64,000 nucleotides of DNA from Stakelama marina (GTDB lineage: Bacteria; Pseudomonadota; Alphaproteobacteria; Sphingomonadales; Sphingomonadaceae). The number at the start of each line of letters is the position of its first letter. Position 1 is the stretch's first letter. The notes under the pieces were generated by a model. It worked only from the letters and a program-made list of their open reading frames with translations, searched no databases and was not told the DNA's origin. A program made the position numbers and the translations under genes. Below, in pieces: positions 20,617 through 30,400 of the stretch. The DNA lies in assembly GCF_018122655.1 (NCBI RefSeq), contig NZ_JAGRQC010000003.1, positions 62,001 through 126,000 on the forward strand, in the 5' to 3' direction.

Positions 20617-21296
20617 TGGCGCACGCGACAAGGCTCTCTGCGGAAGAACATGCGCGCGTCACGGCTGCCGTCAGTGCGGCCGAACGCGGCACCGACGGCG
20701 AGATCGTGACCGTTATCGCGCAGCGTTCGGACGGCTATCGCGACGTACCGGTGCAATATGCCGTGCTCGCGATGCTCGTCGTCCTCGGCCTTTCGGCGAT
20801 CTGGCCGTCGATCATCGAAGCGAAGATCGCCTGGTTTACCGGCGGCTGGGGCGAGCCGGGCCTGCGCGACATCCTCGTCTTCCTGCTGCTGTCGCAGGCG
20901 GTCGTGTTCCTGGCGGTTCGCTATGCGGTGGCATGGACCCCCCTCAAGATCGCGCTGACCCCGCGAACGACCCGGTCGAGGCGCGTGCGCCGCAGGGCCG
21001 TGGCACTGTTTCGCGTCGCCGCCGAAAAGCGCACCGAAACGCGCGTCGGCATCCTCCTGTACCTTTCGCTTGAGGAGCGTATGGCCGAAATCGTCGCCGA
21101 CGAAGCAATCCATCAGCGCGTCGCGAACGAGCGCTGGGGCGATGCCATGTCTGCGCTGGTCGAACATGTCCGGCGCGGCGATACCGGCGGCGGCATGGTC
21201 GCCGCGGTCGAGGAGATGGCGACCATCCTGAAGGCCGAATTCCCGAAGAGCGACGGCAATCCCAACGAACTTCCCGACCGGCTGATCGAACTTTGA
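20616..21296 (+). CDS. Second TPM-domain membrane protein
   Basis: A 226-residue protein in the lemA operon. An N-terminal helical segment (ATRLSAEEHARVTAAVSAAE) is followed by two to three transmembrane segments (residues 47-65, 88-110) and a TPM-like cytoplasmic or periplasmic domain (RRAVALFRVAAEKRTETRVGILLYLSLEERMAEIVADEAI). The ATG at 20616 is preceded by GGGAGGA and shares one base with the upstream stop. The TPM pair with lemA suggests a protein complex. No enzymatic residues can be assigned. Confidence 0.82.
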   Translation: MAHATRLSAEEHARVTAAVSAAERGTDGEIVTVIAQRSDGYRDVPVQYAVLAMLVVLGLSAIWPSIIEAKIAWFTGGWGEPGLRDILVFLLLSQAVVFLAVRYAVAWTPLKIALTPRTTRSRRVRRRAVALFRVAAEKRTETRVGILLYLSLEERMAEIVADEAIHQRVANERWGDAMSALVEHVRRGDTGGGMVAAVEEMATILKAEFPKSDGNPNELPDRLIEL

Positions 21297-21832
21297 GCCA
21301 CGCCGATTCGGACAAGCCTGTCGAAACCGTCTGGCAGGGCGACTGGCTGACGATGAAGCGTCAGGGGCGCTGGGAATTCGTTGCGCGCGCGCGCGGCATT
21401 CGCGCGGCGGTGATCCTGGCGGTGGAGGACGGCCATGTCCTGCTCGTCGATCAGCACCGCGCACCGCTCGGACGACGCTGCCTCGAACTGCCGGCCGGGC
21501 TGGTCGGTGACGACGGCGAGGACGAACATGCGCTCACTGCCGCGGCACGCGAGCTGGAGGAGGAAACCGGCTACCGCGCGGCGCATCTCGAATCGCTCGG
21601 CGAATTCTTCTCCTCACCCGGCATGGCGAGCGAAGGCTTCACGCTGGTCCGCGCGACCGGCCTGACGCGGGTCGGCGATGGCGGCGGCGTGGACGAAGAA
21701 GAGGACATCGCCGTCCACCGTGTACCGTTGGACGGAATCGCCGATTATGTCGCCGCGCGGCGCGCAGACGGGATGGCGATCGACGTCAAGCTGTTGCTGC
21801 TATTGGGCGGCGGCATCCTCGCCGCCGGCTGA
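21293..21832 (+). CDS. NUDIX hydrolase (ADP-ribose pyrophosphatase-like)
   Basis: A 179-residue NUDIX protein. The catalytic box is intact: GDDGEDEHALTAAARELEEETGY fits G-x5-E-x7-RE-L-x-EE-x-G. The TTG start at 21293 overlaps the previous stop (TTGA), and the N-terminal strand WQGDWLTMKRQGRWEFVAR is typical of ADP-sugar pyrophosphatases that hydrolyse ADP-ribose. A later ATG (near 21353) would cut off that strand. The gene is the last of the lemA operon. Confidence 0.85.
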   Translation: MSHADSDKPVETVWQGDWLTMKRQGRWEFVARARGIRAAVILAVEDGHVLLVDQHRAPLGRRCLELPAGLVGDDGEDEHALTAAARELEEETGYRAAHLESLGEFFSSPGMASEGFTLVRATGLTRVGDGGGVDEEEDIAVHRVPLDGIADYVAARRADGMAIDVKLLLLLGGGILAAG

Positions 21833-21834
21833 AA

Positions 21835-22116
21835 TCAGCGAAAATTGTCGGCGTAGGCCTGAAGCTTCAGCTTGCGCTCGGGCGTCGCGATGACGTGATA
21901 GGTCAGCCCTTCGCGGTCGGCATAGGCCTTGGCCGCTTCCAGCGTGGGAAAATTCATCCGCACCTGGCTGTCGGTATTGGCGTGGCCGGCCCATCCCGTC
22001 AGCGGGTCGGGTTCCTGCCGCTCGGTCTGCTCGAATTCGACGACCCAGCGATCGGTGCGCGCGCGACCCGACTGCATCGCGTTCTTGGGGCGTTGATAGA
22101 TACGGGCAGCAGGCAC
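21835..22116 (-). CDS. NADH dehydrogenase accessory subunit, NDUFS4 type
   Basis: A 93-residue protein matching the C-terminal domain of the eukaryotic NDUFS4 (18 kDa) Complex I subunit, from ARIYQRPKNAMQSGRARTDRW to the end. Alphaproteobacteria carry this as an accessory subunit of respiratory Complex I; it stabilises the peripheral arm. The GTG start at 22116 is chosen because GGAGG lies seven bases upstream. The gene ends two bases from the convergent NUDIX gene. It is outside any nuo operon. Confidence 0.85.
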   Translation of the reverse strand: MPAARIYQRPKNAMQSGRARTDRWVVEFEQTERQEPDPLTGWAGHANTDSQVRMNFPTLEAAKAYADREGLTYHVIATPERKLKLQAYADNFR

Positions 22117-22150
22117 GAACTTCCTCCGAGTCTTTCCAGTAGGACGCCGA

Positions 22151-24619
22151 TTAGCGCGATTCGCGCGCGCGCGCATCCGCCTTTTTCGTCTTGAGCGTCG
22201 CCCGCGCCGACGCCGGGTCGTCGGGCCACGGATGTTTGGGATAGCGACCGCGCATTTCCTTCGCCACAGCGCTCCAGCTTCCCACCCAGAATCCGGGCAG
22301 GTCGCGCGTCGTCTGGATCGGTCTTCCCGCAGGTGAGGTTAGGCTGAGCACCAGCGGCACGCTGCCACCCCCCACCATCGGATGCGCGGCCAGACCGAAC
22401 AGCGACTGGACGCGAAGCGTGACCGTCGGCCCGCCATCGGCATCGTAATCGATCGCATGGCTCGATCCGGCGGGCGTCTCGAACCGGGCGGGGGCGAGCC
22501 GGTTGATCGCCTGCATCGCGTCCCAGCCGAGCAGCCCTTCGATCACCTGCGTCAACGCCGCAGGATCGACCGCGTCGAGCCTGCGCCTGCCCATGATCAG
22601 CGGCGGCAGCCACTCGTCGAGCCGTTCGGTCAGCGAAAAGTCGTCCAAGGCGACTTCGGGCCCGCCATGGTCGGCGGCGAACGCCGCGCGCTTGCGCAAC
22701 GCATGTCCCGCCGCGTTCCACGGCAAAAGATCGAGCCCGTGTTCGCGCACGCCCTCAAGCAGCGCCGCCTCTACCTCGCGCGCATCGGCATCGCTGTCCG
22801 GACCGGTCGACAGCCGGATCGCGCCGAGCCGCCGCTCGCGCGTCGCCGCGACCGCGCCGGTCTCGCGATCGAACCGGACATGGCGCACGGTGGCGATCTG
22901 ATCGCCGAACAGGCGTTCGACACTTTCCGCGGCGATCGGCGCTGCCGACAGGATGCGCGCGCCCGCCGCCATGCCCTGCGTTTCCGCCACCGCCAGCCAT
23001 TCGCCGCGCGCGAGGCTCGATTGCGGATCAAGCCGGAACCCGCGACCGCCGGCGGACGCCCAGCGCTCGCCCGAGGCATCGCGGCGGCGCGCGATACGGT
23101 CTGGATATGCAAGCGCGATGCACGTCGCTACCGCGTCATCCTGATCCTCACCGCCACCCCGCCGCGAGACGAGCTTCGCCCAGCGCGCGGCCATCCGGCG
23201 TCCCGCCTCTGCGCGCCGGCCGCGCTCCGAACGCCATCGGCGCAGCCGCATCTCCAGATCGGGATCGCTTCCGCCAAGCCCGCGCTCACCCAGCAACACC
23301 GCGATTTGCGCCGCGATCTGCTCCAGCCCGCGCTCACCTGCGCGGATCAGCATGTGCGCCAGCCGCGGCGGCAGGGGCAGCCGCGCGATGGCGCGTCCAT
23401 GGTCGGTCGGGCGACCGTCGGAATCGAGCGCTTCGAGCCGGGTCAGCCGAGCGCGCGCTTCGCGGATGGCGGCATCGGGCGGCGGATCGATCCAGCGCAG
23501 ATCGCGCGGATCCGAAACACCCCAGATCGCGCAGGACAACGTCAGCGCCGACAGGTCGGCCTCCAGAATCTCTGGCGGATCATAGGGCGGCATTCCCGCC
23601 GTCGCCGCGTCTTCCCACAGGCGAATCGCGACGCCCGGCCCCTGCCGCGCCGCGCGACCCGCGCGCTGGGCCACCGCCGCCTGGCTGGCGCGTTGGGTGA
23701 CGAGCCGCGTCATTCCCGCAGCGCGGTCGTAGCGCGGTCGCCTTGCCAGCCCCGAATCGACCACGATACGGATGCCGTCGAGCGTCAGCGACGTCTCTGC
23801 AATCGAGGTTGCGAGCACCAGCTTGCGCCGCCCCCCGGCATCGGGCGTGATGGCCGCGCGCTGCGCCGCCGGCTCCATGCTGCCGTGGAGGCGGTGAAGC
23901 ACGATGCCGGCGTCCAGTCCCGCAAGCCGCTCGGCGGTCCGCTCGATCTCCGCAACACCGGGAAGAAACGCAAGGATGCCGCCGTCATGTTCGCGCAGGC
24001 CGAGCCGGATTGCCCCGGCGACCGCATCCTCGATCCGACCCTCGCCCGCGCGGCCGATATGGCGCAGGTCGAGCGGGTGGCTGCGCCCCTCGCTTTCGAT
24101 CACCGGGGCGCCGTCCATCAGCCCGGCAAAGCGCGCGCCGTCGAGCGTCGCCGACATCGCCACCAGCCGCAGGTCGGGCCGGAGCGCCGACTGGACATCG
24201 AGCGCGAGCGCCATTCCGAAATCGCTGTCGAGGCTGCGCTCATGCACCTCGTCGAACAGCACCGCCGACACGCCGGCGAGTTCGGGGTCGGCCTGGATGC
24301 GGTTGACGAAAATGCCCTCGGTGACGACCGTAACGCGCGTCGCATCGGATCGCCGCGCATCCATCCGCGTCGCATAGCCGAATGTTTCACCGACATGTTC
24401 ACCCGCCAGCGACGCCATTCGCTCGGCCGCGGCGCGCGCGGCGATGCGGCGCGGCGACAGCAGCAGAATCTCGCCCGTACACCACGGCTCACCGAGCAGC
24501 GCAGGCGCGACCGCGGTCGTCTTGCCGGCGCCCGGCGGCGCGACCAAGACCGCGTTCGACGCCGTGCGCAGCGCCTTCAGCAGGTCGGGCAGAACCGCAT
24601 CGATGGGAAGACCGGCCAT
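22151..24619 (-). CDS. hrpB: ATP-dependent RNA helicase HrpB
   Basis: An 822-residue DEAH-type helicase. GAGKTT is at residues 30-35, DEVH at 123-126, and SAT and QRAGRAAR motifs follow. The C-terminal half carries the HrpB-specific domain (RGEWLAVAETQG, then DLLPWN). HrpB family members remodel RNA or RNA-protein complexes, exact role unknown in most bacteria. The start ATG at 24619 fits, and the gene is 74 bases from the divergent small acidic protein. Confidence 0.92.
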   Translation of the reverse strand: MAGLPIDAVLPDLLKALRTASNAVLVAPPGAGKTTAVAPALLGEPWCTGEILLLSPRRIAARAAAERMASLAGEHVGETFGYATRMDARRSDATRVTVVTEGIFVNRIQADPELAGVSAVLFDEVHERSLDSDFGMALALDVQSALRPDLRLVAMSATLDGARFAGLMDGAPVIESEGRSHPLDLRHIGRAGEGRIEDAVAGAIRLGLREHDGGILAFLPGVAEIERTAERLAGLDAGIVLHRLHGSMEPAAQRAAITPDAGGRRKLVLATSIAETSLTLDGIRIVVDSGLARRPRYDRAAGMTRLVTQRASQAAVAQRAGRAARQGPGVAIRLWEDAATAGMPPYDPPEILEADLSALTLSCAIWGVSDPRDLRWIDPPPDAAIREARARLTRLEALDSDGRPTDHGRAIARLPLPPRLAHMLIRAGERGLEQIAAQIAVLLGERGLGGSDPDLEMRLRRWRSERGRRAEAGRRMAARWAKLVSRRGGGEDQDDAVATCIALAYPDRIARRRDASGERWASAGGRGFRLDPQSSLARGEWLAVAETQGMAAGARILSAAPIAAESVERLFGDQIATVRHVRFDRETGAVAATRERRLGAIRLSTGPDSDADAREVEAALLEGVREHGLDLLPWNAAGHALRKRAAFAADHGGPEVALDDFSLTERLDEWLPPLIMGRRRLDAVDPAALTQVIEGLLGWDAMQAINRLAPARFETPAGSSHAIDYDADGGPTVTLRVQSLFGLAAHPMVGGGSVPLVLSLTSPAGRPIQTTRDLPGFWVGSWSAVAKEMRGRYPKHPWPDDPASARATLKTKKADARARESR

Positions 24620-24694
24620 CAGAACGCCTGCAACCGAATGGCCGCCCTAGCGTTCGCCAACAAACCCGAAGGCCAAATCCCGAGGAGGCGTAAC

Positions 24695-24907
24695 ATGGCG
24701 AAGGCCCTCGCACAGTTCGCGATAACCGCGATTGGCGACGAATATATCATCCATATCGAGGATGAGGACGGCGACGTGATCGAGCTGATGGCCGATGACG
24801 AACAGCTCGAAATGATAAACGAAGCCGTCGCCGAACAATATGAGCGCGACGAAGACACGATGGATATCGACGACGAGGACGAACTGGGCCTCGACGACGA
24901 CGATTGA
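24695..24907 (+). CDS. Small acidic protein of unknown function
   Basis: A 70-residue protein with a strong ribosome binding site (GAGGAGG, 24681-24687). The N-terminal 35 residues are MAKALAQFAITAIGDEYIIHIEDEDGDV, two short strands and helices; the second half is almost entirely Asp/Glu ending in LGLDDDD. The acidic tail suggests binding to a basic partner such as a nucleic-acid-binding protein. I do not recognise the family. It is divergent from hrpB and its stop is 20 bases from the convergent ispB gene. Confidence 0.75.
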   Translation: MAKALAQFAITAIGDEYIIHIEDEDGDVIELMADDEQLEMINEAVAEQYERDEDTMDIDDEDELGLDDDD

Positions 24908-24926
24908 GCGCCGCTACCGGCCATCG

Positions 24927-25940
24927 TCAATAGGCGCGCGCCACCGCGAATTCGACCGCCTCGATCATCGCCGACTTGGCCGCACCTGCCGGAAAGCCGC
25001 CGATCGCGTCGATCGCCCGCTGGCCATAGTGCCGCGCACGCGCCAGCGTATCGTCGACCGACCGCGTTTCGCGCACCAGCCGGATCGCCTCGGCGAAATC
25101 CTCGTCCGAGCTGCGCTTGCCGGTAACCGCGTCCTTCCAGAACGCGCGCGCCTTTTCGTCGCCGCGGGCATAGGCGAGGATTACCGGAAGCGTCATCTTG
25201 CCCTCGCGGAAATCGTCTCCGGCATCCTTGCCCATCGTGCCCGAGTCCGACGTATAGTCGATCGCGTCGTCGACAAGCTGGAAGGCGATGCCGAGGTTGC
25301 GGCCATAGGCATCGAGCGCGACCTCGTCGGCTTCGCTGCGTTCGGCGACCACCGCGGCGATGCGGCAGGCTGCGGCGAACAACGCCGCGGTCTTCGCCAA
25401 GATGATCTCCAGATAGCGTTCTTCGCCGATGTCGATCCGGCGCACCGCGGTAAGCTGGTTGACCTCGCCCTCGGCAATCACCGCAGAGGCGTTGGAGAGG
25501 ATCTTCAGCACCTTCAGGCTGCCGTCCTCGACCATCAATTCGAAACTTCGCGAGAACAGGAAGTCGCCGACCAGCACGCTCGCCGGATTGCCCCAGATCA
25601 GATTCGCGGTCCGCTTGCCCCGGCGCAGGTCCGATCCGTCGACGACATCGTCGTGGAGCAGCGTGGCGGTGTGGATGAACTCTACCGCGGCGGCAAGCCG
25701 GTGGTGGCGCGTCCCGGCATAGCCCAGCAACTGCGCACTCGCGAGCGTCAGCATCGGCCGCAACCGCTTTCCGCCGCCCGCGATCAGATGACCGGCAAGC
25801 TCGGGAATCAGCGGAATATCCGACTGCATCCGGTCGAGAATGACCGAATTGACCAGGTTGAGGTCATGCGCGACCAGGCTCATCATCGGCTCGAGCGAGG
25901 GTTTGCCGCGCGGGTCTAGGCGGTGGACGGTGGCGTTCAT
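24927..25940 (-). CDS. ispB: Polyprenyl diphosphate synthase (ubiquinone side chain)
   Basis: A 337-residue trans-prenyltransferase. The first Asp-rich motif is DDVVD at 97-101 and the second DDAID at 224-228, with GGGKRLRP near residue 55-62. It extends IPP onto allylic diphosphate to make the side chain of ubiquinone, which in sphingomonads is usually Q10, so decaprenyl is plausible (product length is inference). The symbol ispB covers the family; ddsA would fit a decaprenyl enzyme. Confidence 0.9.
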   Translation of the reverse strand: MNATVHRLDPRGKPSLEPMMSLVAHDLNLVNSVILDRMQSDIPLIPELAGHLIAGGGKRLRPMLTLASAQLLGYAGTRHHRLAAAVEFIHTATLLHDDVVDGSDLRRGKRTANLIWGNPASVLVGDFLFSRSFELMVEDGSLKVLKILSNASAVIAEGEVNQLTAVRRIDIGEERYLEIILAKTAALFAAACRIAAVVAERSEADEVALDAYGRNLGIAFQLVDDAIDYTSDSGTMGKDAGDDFREGKMTLPVILAYARGDEKARAFWKDAVTGKRSSDEDFAEAIRLVRETRSVDDTLARARHYGQRAIDAIGGFPAGAAKSAMIEAVEFAVARAY

Positions 25941-26041
25941 CTAATCCGCGATGTGGCCGTCCTTTGCGCGGAACGCAAGCCTTGCGCATCGCGCGCGCCC
26001 GCGCAACAAGGCGCCGAACACCGATACGCGGAGAACGGCGA

Positions 26042-26323
26042 ATGAGCGACGACGTGCTGACAGGCTTTCGCCAGAGCATCGACAATATCGATGCCGCGCT
26101 CGTCTTCATGCTTGCCGAGCGGTTCAAGATCACCAAGGCGGTCGGTCGCTACAAGGCCGAAAGCGGCCTGCCTCCGGCCGATCCCGGGCGCGAGGACCGC
26201 CAGATCGCACGGCTGCGCAAGCTGGCGCAGGAGGCCGATCTTGATCCCGAATTCTCCGAAAAATTCCTGCGCTTCATCATCGACGAGGTGATTCGCCACC
26301 ACGAACGACTGCGCGAAGACTAG
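26042..26323 (+). CDS. Chorismate mutase (AroQ type)
   Basis: A 93-residue all-helical AroQ-fold chorismate mutase that converts chorismate to prephenate in phenylalanine and tyrosine synthesis. The pattern FRQSIDNIDAALVFMLAERFKITKAVGRYKAE (catalytic Arg and Lys) is diagnostic. It is monofunctional, and prephenate dehydratase is encoded separately at 36 kb. The ATG at 26042 follows GGAGAACGGCG. It lies 101 bases from the divergent polyprenyl synthase. Confidence 0.92.
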   Translation: MSDDVLTGFRQSIDNIDAALVFMLAERFKITKAVGRYKAESGLPPADPGREDRQIARLRKLAQEADLDPEFSEKFLRFIIDEVIRHHERLRED

Positions 26324-26336
26324 GAGCCGGGAAATC

Positions 26337-27458
26337 ATGGCCATGTTCGACGATCACCTGATCTTCACCCCCGACATGGTCGATCTTTCGCGCTCGCCGC
26401 TCAGGAACGGCATTGCCGAACCGACTTTCGTGCTCGGGGCGTTCAATCCGGGGCTGACGCGGCTGGGGGGCGGCAACCTTTTGCTGATGGTGCGCGTGGC
26501 GGAGGCGCTGCGCGACCCGGTAAAGGACGATGCCGTGCGCGCGATCCGCTGGACGCCAGAACGATTCGTCCTCGACCGCTATCCGATCGACAGCGTCACC
26601 ATGGACGATCCGCGCTTCTTCAGCGTGAAGGACCGTGCGAGCAGGCTGATCGGGCTTACCTCGCTTTCCTGGCTGCTTCCGGTCGAGCTTTCTCCCGATG
26701 CGCGCGAGGTGGTCGCGGTCCATTACGACCATGCGATCGCGCCGTCGGCCGAATATGAACAATATGGCATCGAGGACGCCCGCATCAGCATTGTCGGCGG
26801 CGCCTGGCAGATGGTGAGTTGCGGCGTTTCGGCGAACCGGCATTGCAGCGTCCTGCGCCGGTCGGTCGACGGTCTCGAATACCGGCCGATGGGCGTTGTG
26901 CTCGATCATCAGAATAAGGACATGGCGCTGTTTCACGGCAAGGTCGGCGACCGCTTCTTCGCGCTTACCCGACCGCTCGGCGAAAGCTATATCGCGCCGC
27001 CGCCGGACAGCGACTTTGCCGGCGGCCCTTCGATCAACCTCGCCGAATCGCCCGACGCGCTGCACTGGAAGCCCTGCGACACCGGCGGCATCCGCGCGCG
27101 AAAGGGGTCGAAGGCCGCGCGCAAGGTCGGCGGTGGCACCCCGCCCGTGCTGACACCGAAGGGCTGGCTGATGCTGTATCACGGCGTCGACCATGAAGGT
27201 CCGATCGGCGCCTATCGAACCTTCTGGGCGCTGCTCGACCGCGACGATCCGACCAGGGTGTTGCGCGTCGAGGATGACGACGCGCTGATCGAAGCCGATC
27301 CGTCGCTGACCGCCGCGCTCGCCGATCGGATGTACCTGTCCTCGCCGATCATTTTCACCACCGGCATTGCCGACGCCGACGATCATTATATCGTCGCCAG
27401 CGGCGAGGCCGATCTCGCGTGCCGGATCAGCTACATCCCGAAGACGCGTTTCGCCTGA
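26337..27458 (+). CDS. GH130-family glycosidase or phosphorylase
   Basis: A 373-residue five-bladed beta-propeller of glycoside hydrolase family 130, which phosphorolyses or hydrolyses beta-mannosides. Blades with NPGLTRLGGG, IEDARISIVGG, DHQNKDMALFH and KGWLMLYHGVDHEG segments are seen. The likely catalytic Asp is in the GIEDAR strand, but I cannot prove it. The start at 26337 or the Met at 26343 both fit. The gene abuts the smc stop with no spacer. Confidence 0.8.
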   Translation: MAMFDDHLIFTPDMVDLSRSPLRNGIAEPTFVLGAFNPGLTRLGGGNLLLMVRVAEALRDPVKDDAVRAIRWTPERFVLDRYPIDSVTMDDPRFFSVKDRASRLIGLTSLSWLLPVELSPDAREVVAVHYDHAIAPSAEYEQYGIEDARISIVGGAWQMVSCGVSANRHCSVLRRSVDGLEYRPMGVVLDHQNKDMALFHGKVGDRFFALTRPLGESYIAPPPDSDFAGGPSINLAESPDALHWKPCDTGGIRARKGSKAARKVGGGTPPVLTPKGWLMLYHGVDHEGPIGAYRTFWALLDRDDPTRVLRVEDDDALIEADPSLTAALADRMYLSSPIIFTTGIADADDHYIVASGEADLACRISYIPKTRFA

Positions 27459-30400
27459 CTATTCGGCCGCGAGCAAGGTTTCGGCGCCGCCCAGATCGAC
27501 CGACACCAGCCGGCTGACGCCCTGTTCGACCATCGTCACGCCGAACAGGCGGTGCATTCGGCTCATCGTCGCGGCGTTGTGCGTGACGATCAGGTAGCGC
27601 GTGCGCGTTTCCTCGTTCATGCGGTCGAGCAGATCGCAGAACCGATCGATATTGGCGTCGTCGAGCGGCGCATCGACCTCGTCGAGCACGCAGATCGGCG
27701 CGGGGTTGGTAAGGAACAGGCCGAAGATCAGCGCCACCGCGGTCAGCGCCTGCTCGCCGCCCGAAAGCAGCGTTAGCGATTGCAGCTTCTTGCCCGGCGG
27801 CTGGGCCATGATCTCCAGCCCCGCCTCGAGCGGATCGTCCGAATCGACCAGTTCGAGATGCGCCTGGCCGCCATTGAACAGCGTCGTGAACAGCCGCTGG
27901 AAATGCGCGTTGACCGCCTCGAACGCCGCCAGCAGCCGCTGCCGCCCCTCGCGGTTGAGCGTGCCGATCGACCCGCGCAGCCGGTTGACCGCCTGACCCA
28001 GTTCCTCGCGCTCGGCAAGGTTGCTGGTCGATGATTGCTCCAGCTCCTTCAGCTCGCTTTCGGCGACCAGATTGACCGGTCCAATCCGTTCGCGGTCGAG
28101 AATCATCTTTTCGTGGCGCTGCGATTCGGCTTCGGGCGTCCCGACCTGATCGGCCTCGAAACCGGCCTTTTGCGGCAGCAGTGGCGGTGGGCATTCGAAG
28201 CGTTCGCCCGCGACGCGTCCCATCTCGATCCGGCGCGCTTCCTGATTTTCGGCGCGCGCCGCGGCGCCGGCACGCCCCTCGCGCGCTTCGGCCAGCGCCT
28301 CGGACGCTTCGCGCCCCGTCGCCTCGACCTCGCGCAGCTTCGCCTCGGCCGCTCGCTCATATGCCGATGCGGCTTCCGCCTTTTCGCGGCCTTCGGATAG
28401 TCCCGCCTCGGTTTCGGCAATCGCCTTGTCGAGTCCCTCGGGCTTGGCGGCAAGGATCGCGCTTTCCTCGGCAAGCCGTTCCTCGCGCTCCTCCATATCG
28501 GCGATCCGCCGCGTCGCCTCGCCGGCGCGCGCCTGCCAGTTGCGCTTGTCGGTTTCGGCAGCGGCTACGCGCTCGCGGTCCTGCGTGATTTCGCGGTCGA
28601 GAGTCGCGCGGTCGGTGCGTGCGCTCGCCACCGCGGCGCGCTTCGCCTCGGCTTCGGACGACAGCGTCGCCACGCGCGTTTCGGTCGCGCTGCTGTCAGG
28701 AAGCGCATCGACCGCGACCTGCGCACGGCGAACCTCGTCCTCCGCCTCTTCCTGTTCGCCCGCGATGCGTTTGCGTCGCTCGTCCAGATCGGCGCGCTGC
28801 GCCTCCATCCGTTCGAGCTGGCCGGTGATACGATCCTCGGTGCGCCCCGCCTCGCGCGCGCTCGTCTCGCAGGACTGGAGCGTGCGGCGCGCATCGGCGG
28901 CCGACCGCCGTGCTTCTTCGATGGCCGCTTCGATCCGCGTCAGTTCGGCGTCGGCGGATTCGACGGCGCGGACAGCGGCGGGCCGTGCCTTGTCGATCGC
29001 ACGCAGCCGGTTGCGCCGCTCAAGCCGCTCGGCCGCCGCCGCGCCGCCCGATTTTGCGATATATCCGTCCCAGCGCCGCAGCACGCCGTCCATCGTCACC
29101 AGCCGCTGCCCGACCGCGAGCGGCTGGCCATCATCCGAATCGGCGACGAGGATCTGCTGGAGCCGCCGCGCCAGCGCATGGGGCGCCTCGACATGCGCGG
29201 CGAGCGGCGTCGTGCCCGGCGGCGCGTCGGGGTCTTCCTTCGCCGGCTCCGCCCCCGCCCAGTAGCGCGTGGCTGCGGGATCGAGCCCAGCTTCCAGATC
29301 GTCGCCAAGCGCCGCCGCCAGCGCGCGTTCATAGCCCGGTTCGGGCTGAAGCCTGTCGAGCAACCGTTCGCGCCCGTCATCGCGCAGCGCCTTGCTCAGC
29401 GCCGCGGCTTCGCTGTCGAGCGCGGCGAGTTCGGCATGTGCGGCGGCACGCGCCGATTGCGCACGTTCGCGCGATTCGATCGCGCTGCGTTCGCTGGCAT
29501 CGGCATTGGCGAGTTGCGTGCGGGCGCCCTCGGCACGCTCGAGCGCCTGCTTGCGTTCCGCCGCCGCCCGGTCGCGCTCTGCAGTCAGCGGCGCGGCATC
29601 GGGCAGGTTCGCAATCTCGCTCACCACGCGCGCCAGATCGCGCGCCGACCGGTCGCGGCGTTCCTCGGCAGCCTTCAGCGCCGCCGCAGCGACGCGCGCA
29701 TCGGCCGATTCGCTCGCCTGCTGACCGAGCGCCTGGGCGAGCGCCACTTCGGCATCGCGCGCTGCCCGTTCCGCATCGGCAAGCGCCGATTCGAGCCGGG
29801 GAAGCCGCGCCTCCGCCGCCTCGATTCGCTCGGCAAGCGCCGCACGCTCCTCGTCGAGGCGCTTGATCGCGGCGGAAGCATCGCCGGCCAGCTCGCCTTC
29901 GCGCGCGCGGTCCTCGGCCAGCCGTGTCTTGCTGGCCGCGAGTTCATCGATCCGGCGTGCCACGCCTTCGCGCTCGGTGCGCAGCGCGCTGAGCCGGTGG
30001 CCGGTTTCGTTGGCCCTGTCGCGCGCCTCCAGCGCGATGCTGCGCGCCTTGGCGAGCGCGTCCGCCGCAGCACTTTGGTGCGCCGCCGCCGCGCGTTGCG
30101 CCTCGGCCTTTTCGCTGACCAGCGCTTCGGCGGCGCGCGCTTCTTTCTTGGCGATCTCCGCCGCCGCCGCGGCATCGCGCCAGCGGGCGTAGATCATCCG
30201 CCCCTCGGCAACGCGGATTTCGTCCGACAGGCGGCGATATTTTTCCGCCTGTCGCGCCTGACGCTTCAGCGCCGCGGCGCGCGCATCCTGATCGGCGATG
30301 ATCTCGTCGAGCCGCGCGAGATTGGTCTCGGTCGCGCGCAACCGCTGTTCGGCATCCTTGCGGCGAACGTGAAGCCCGGCAATGCCCGCCGCCTCTTCGA

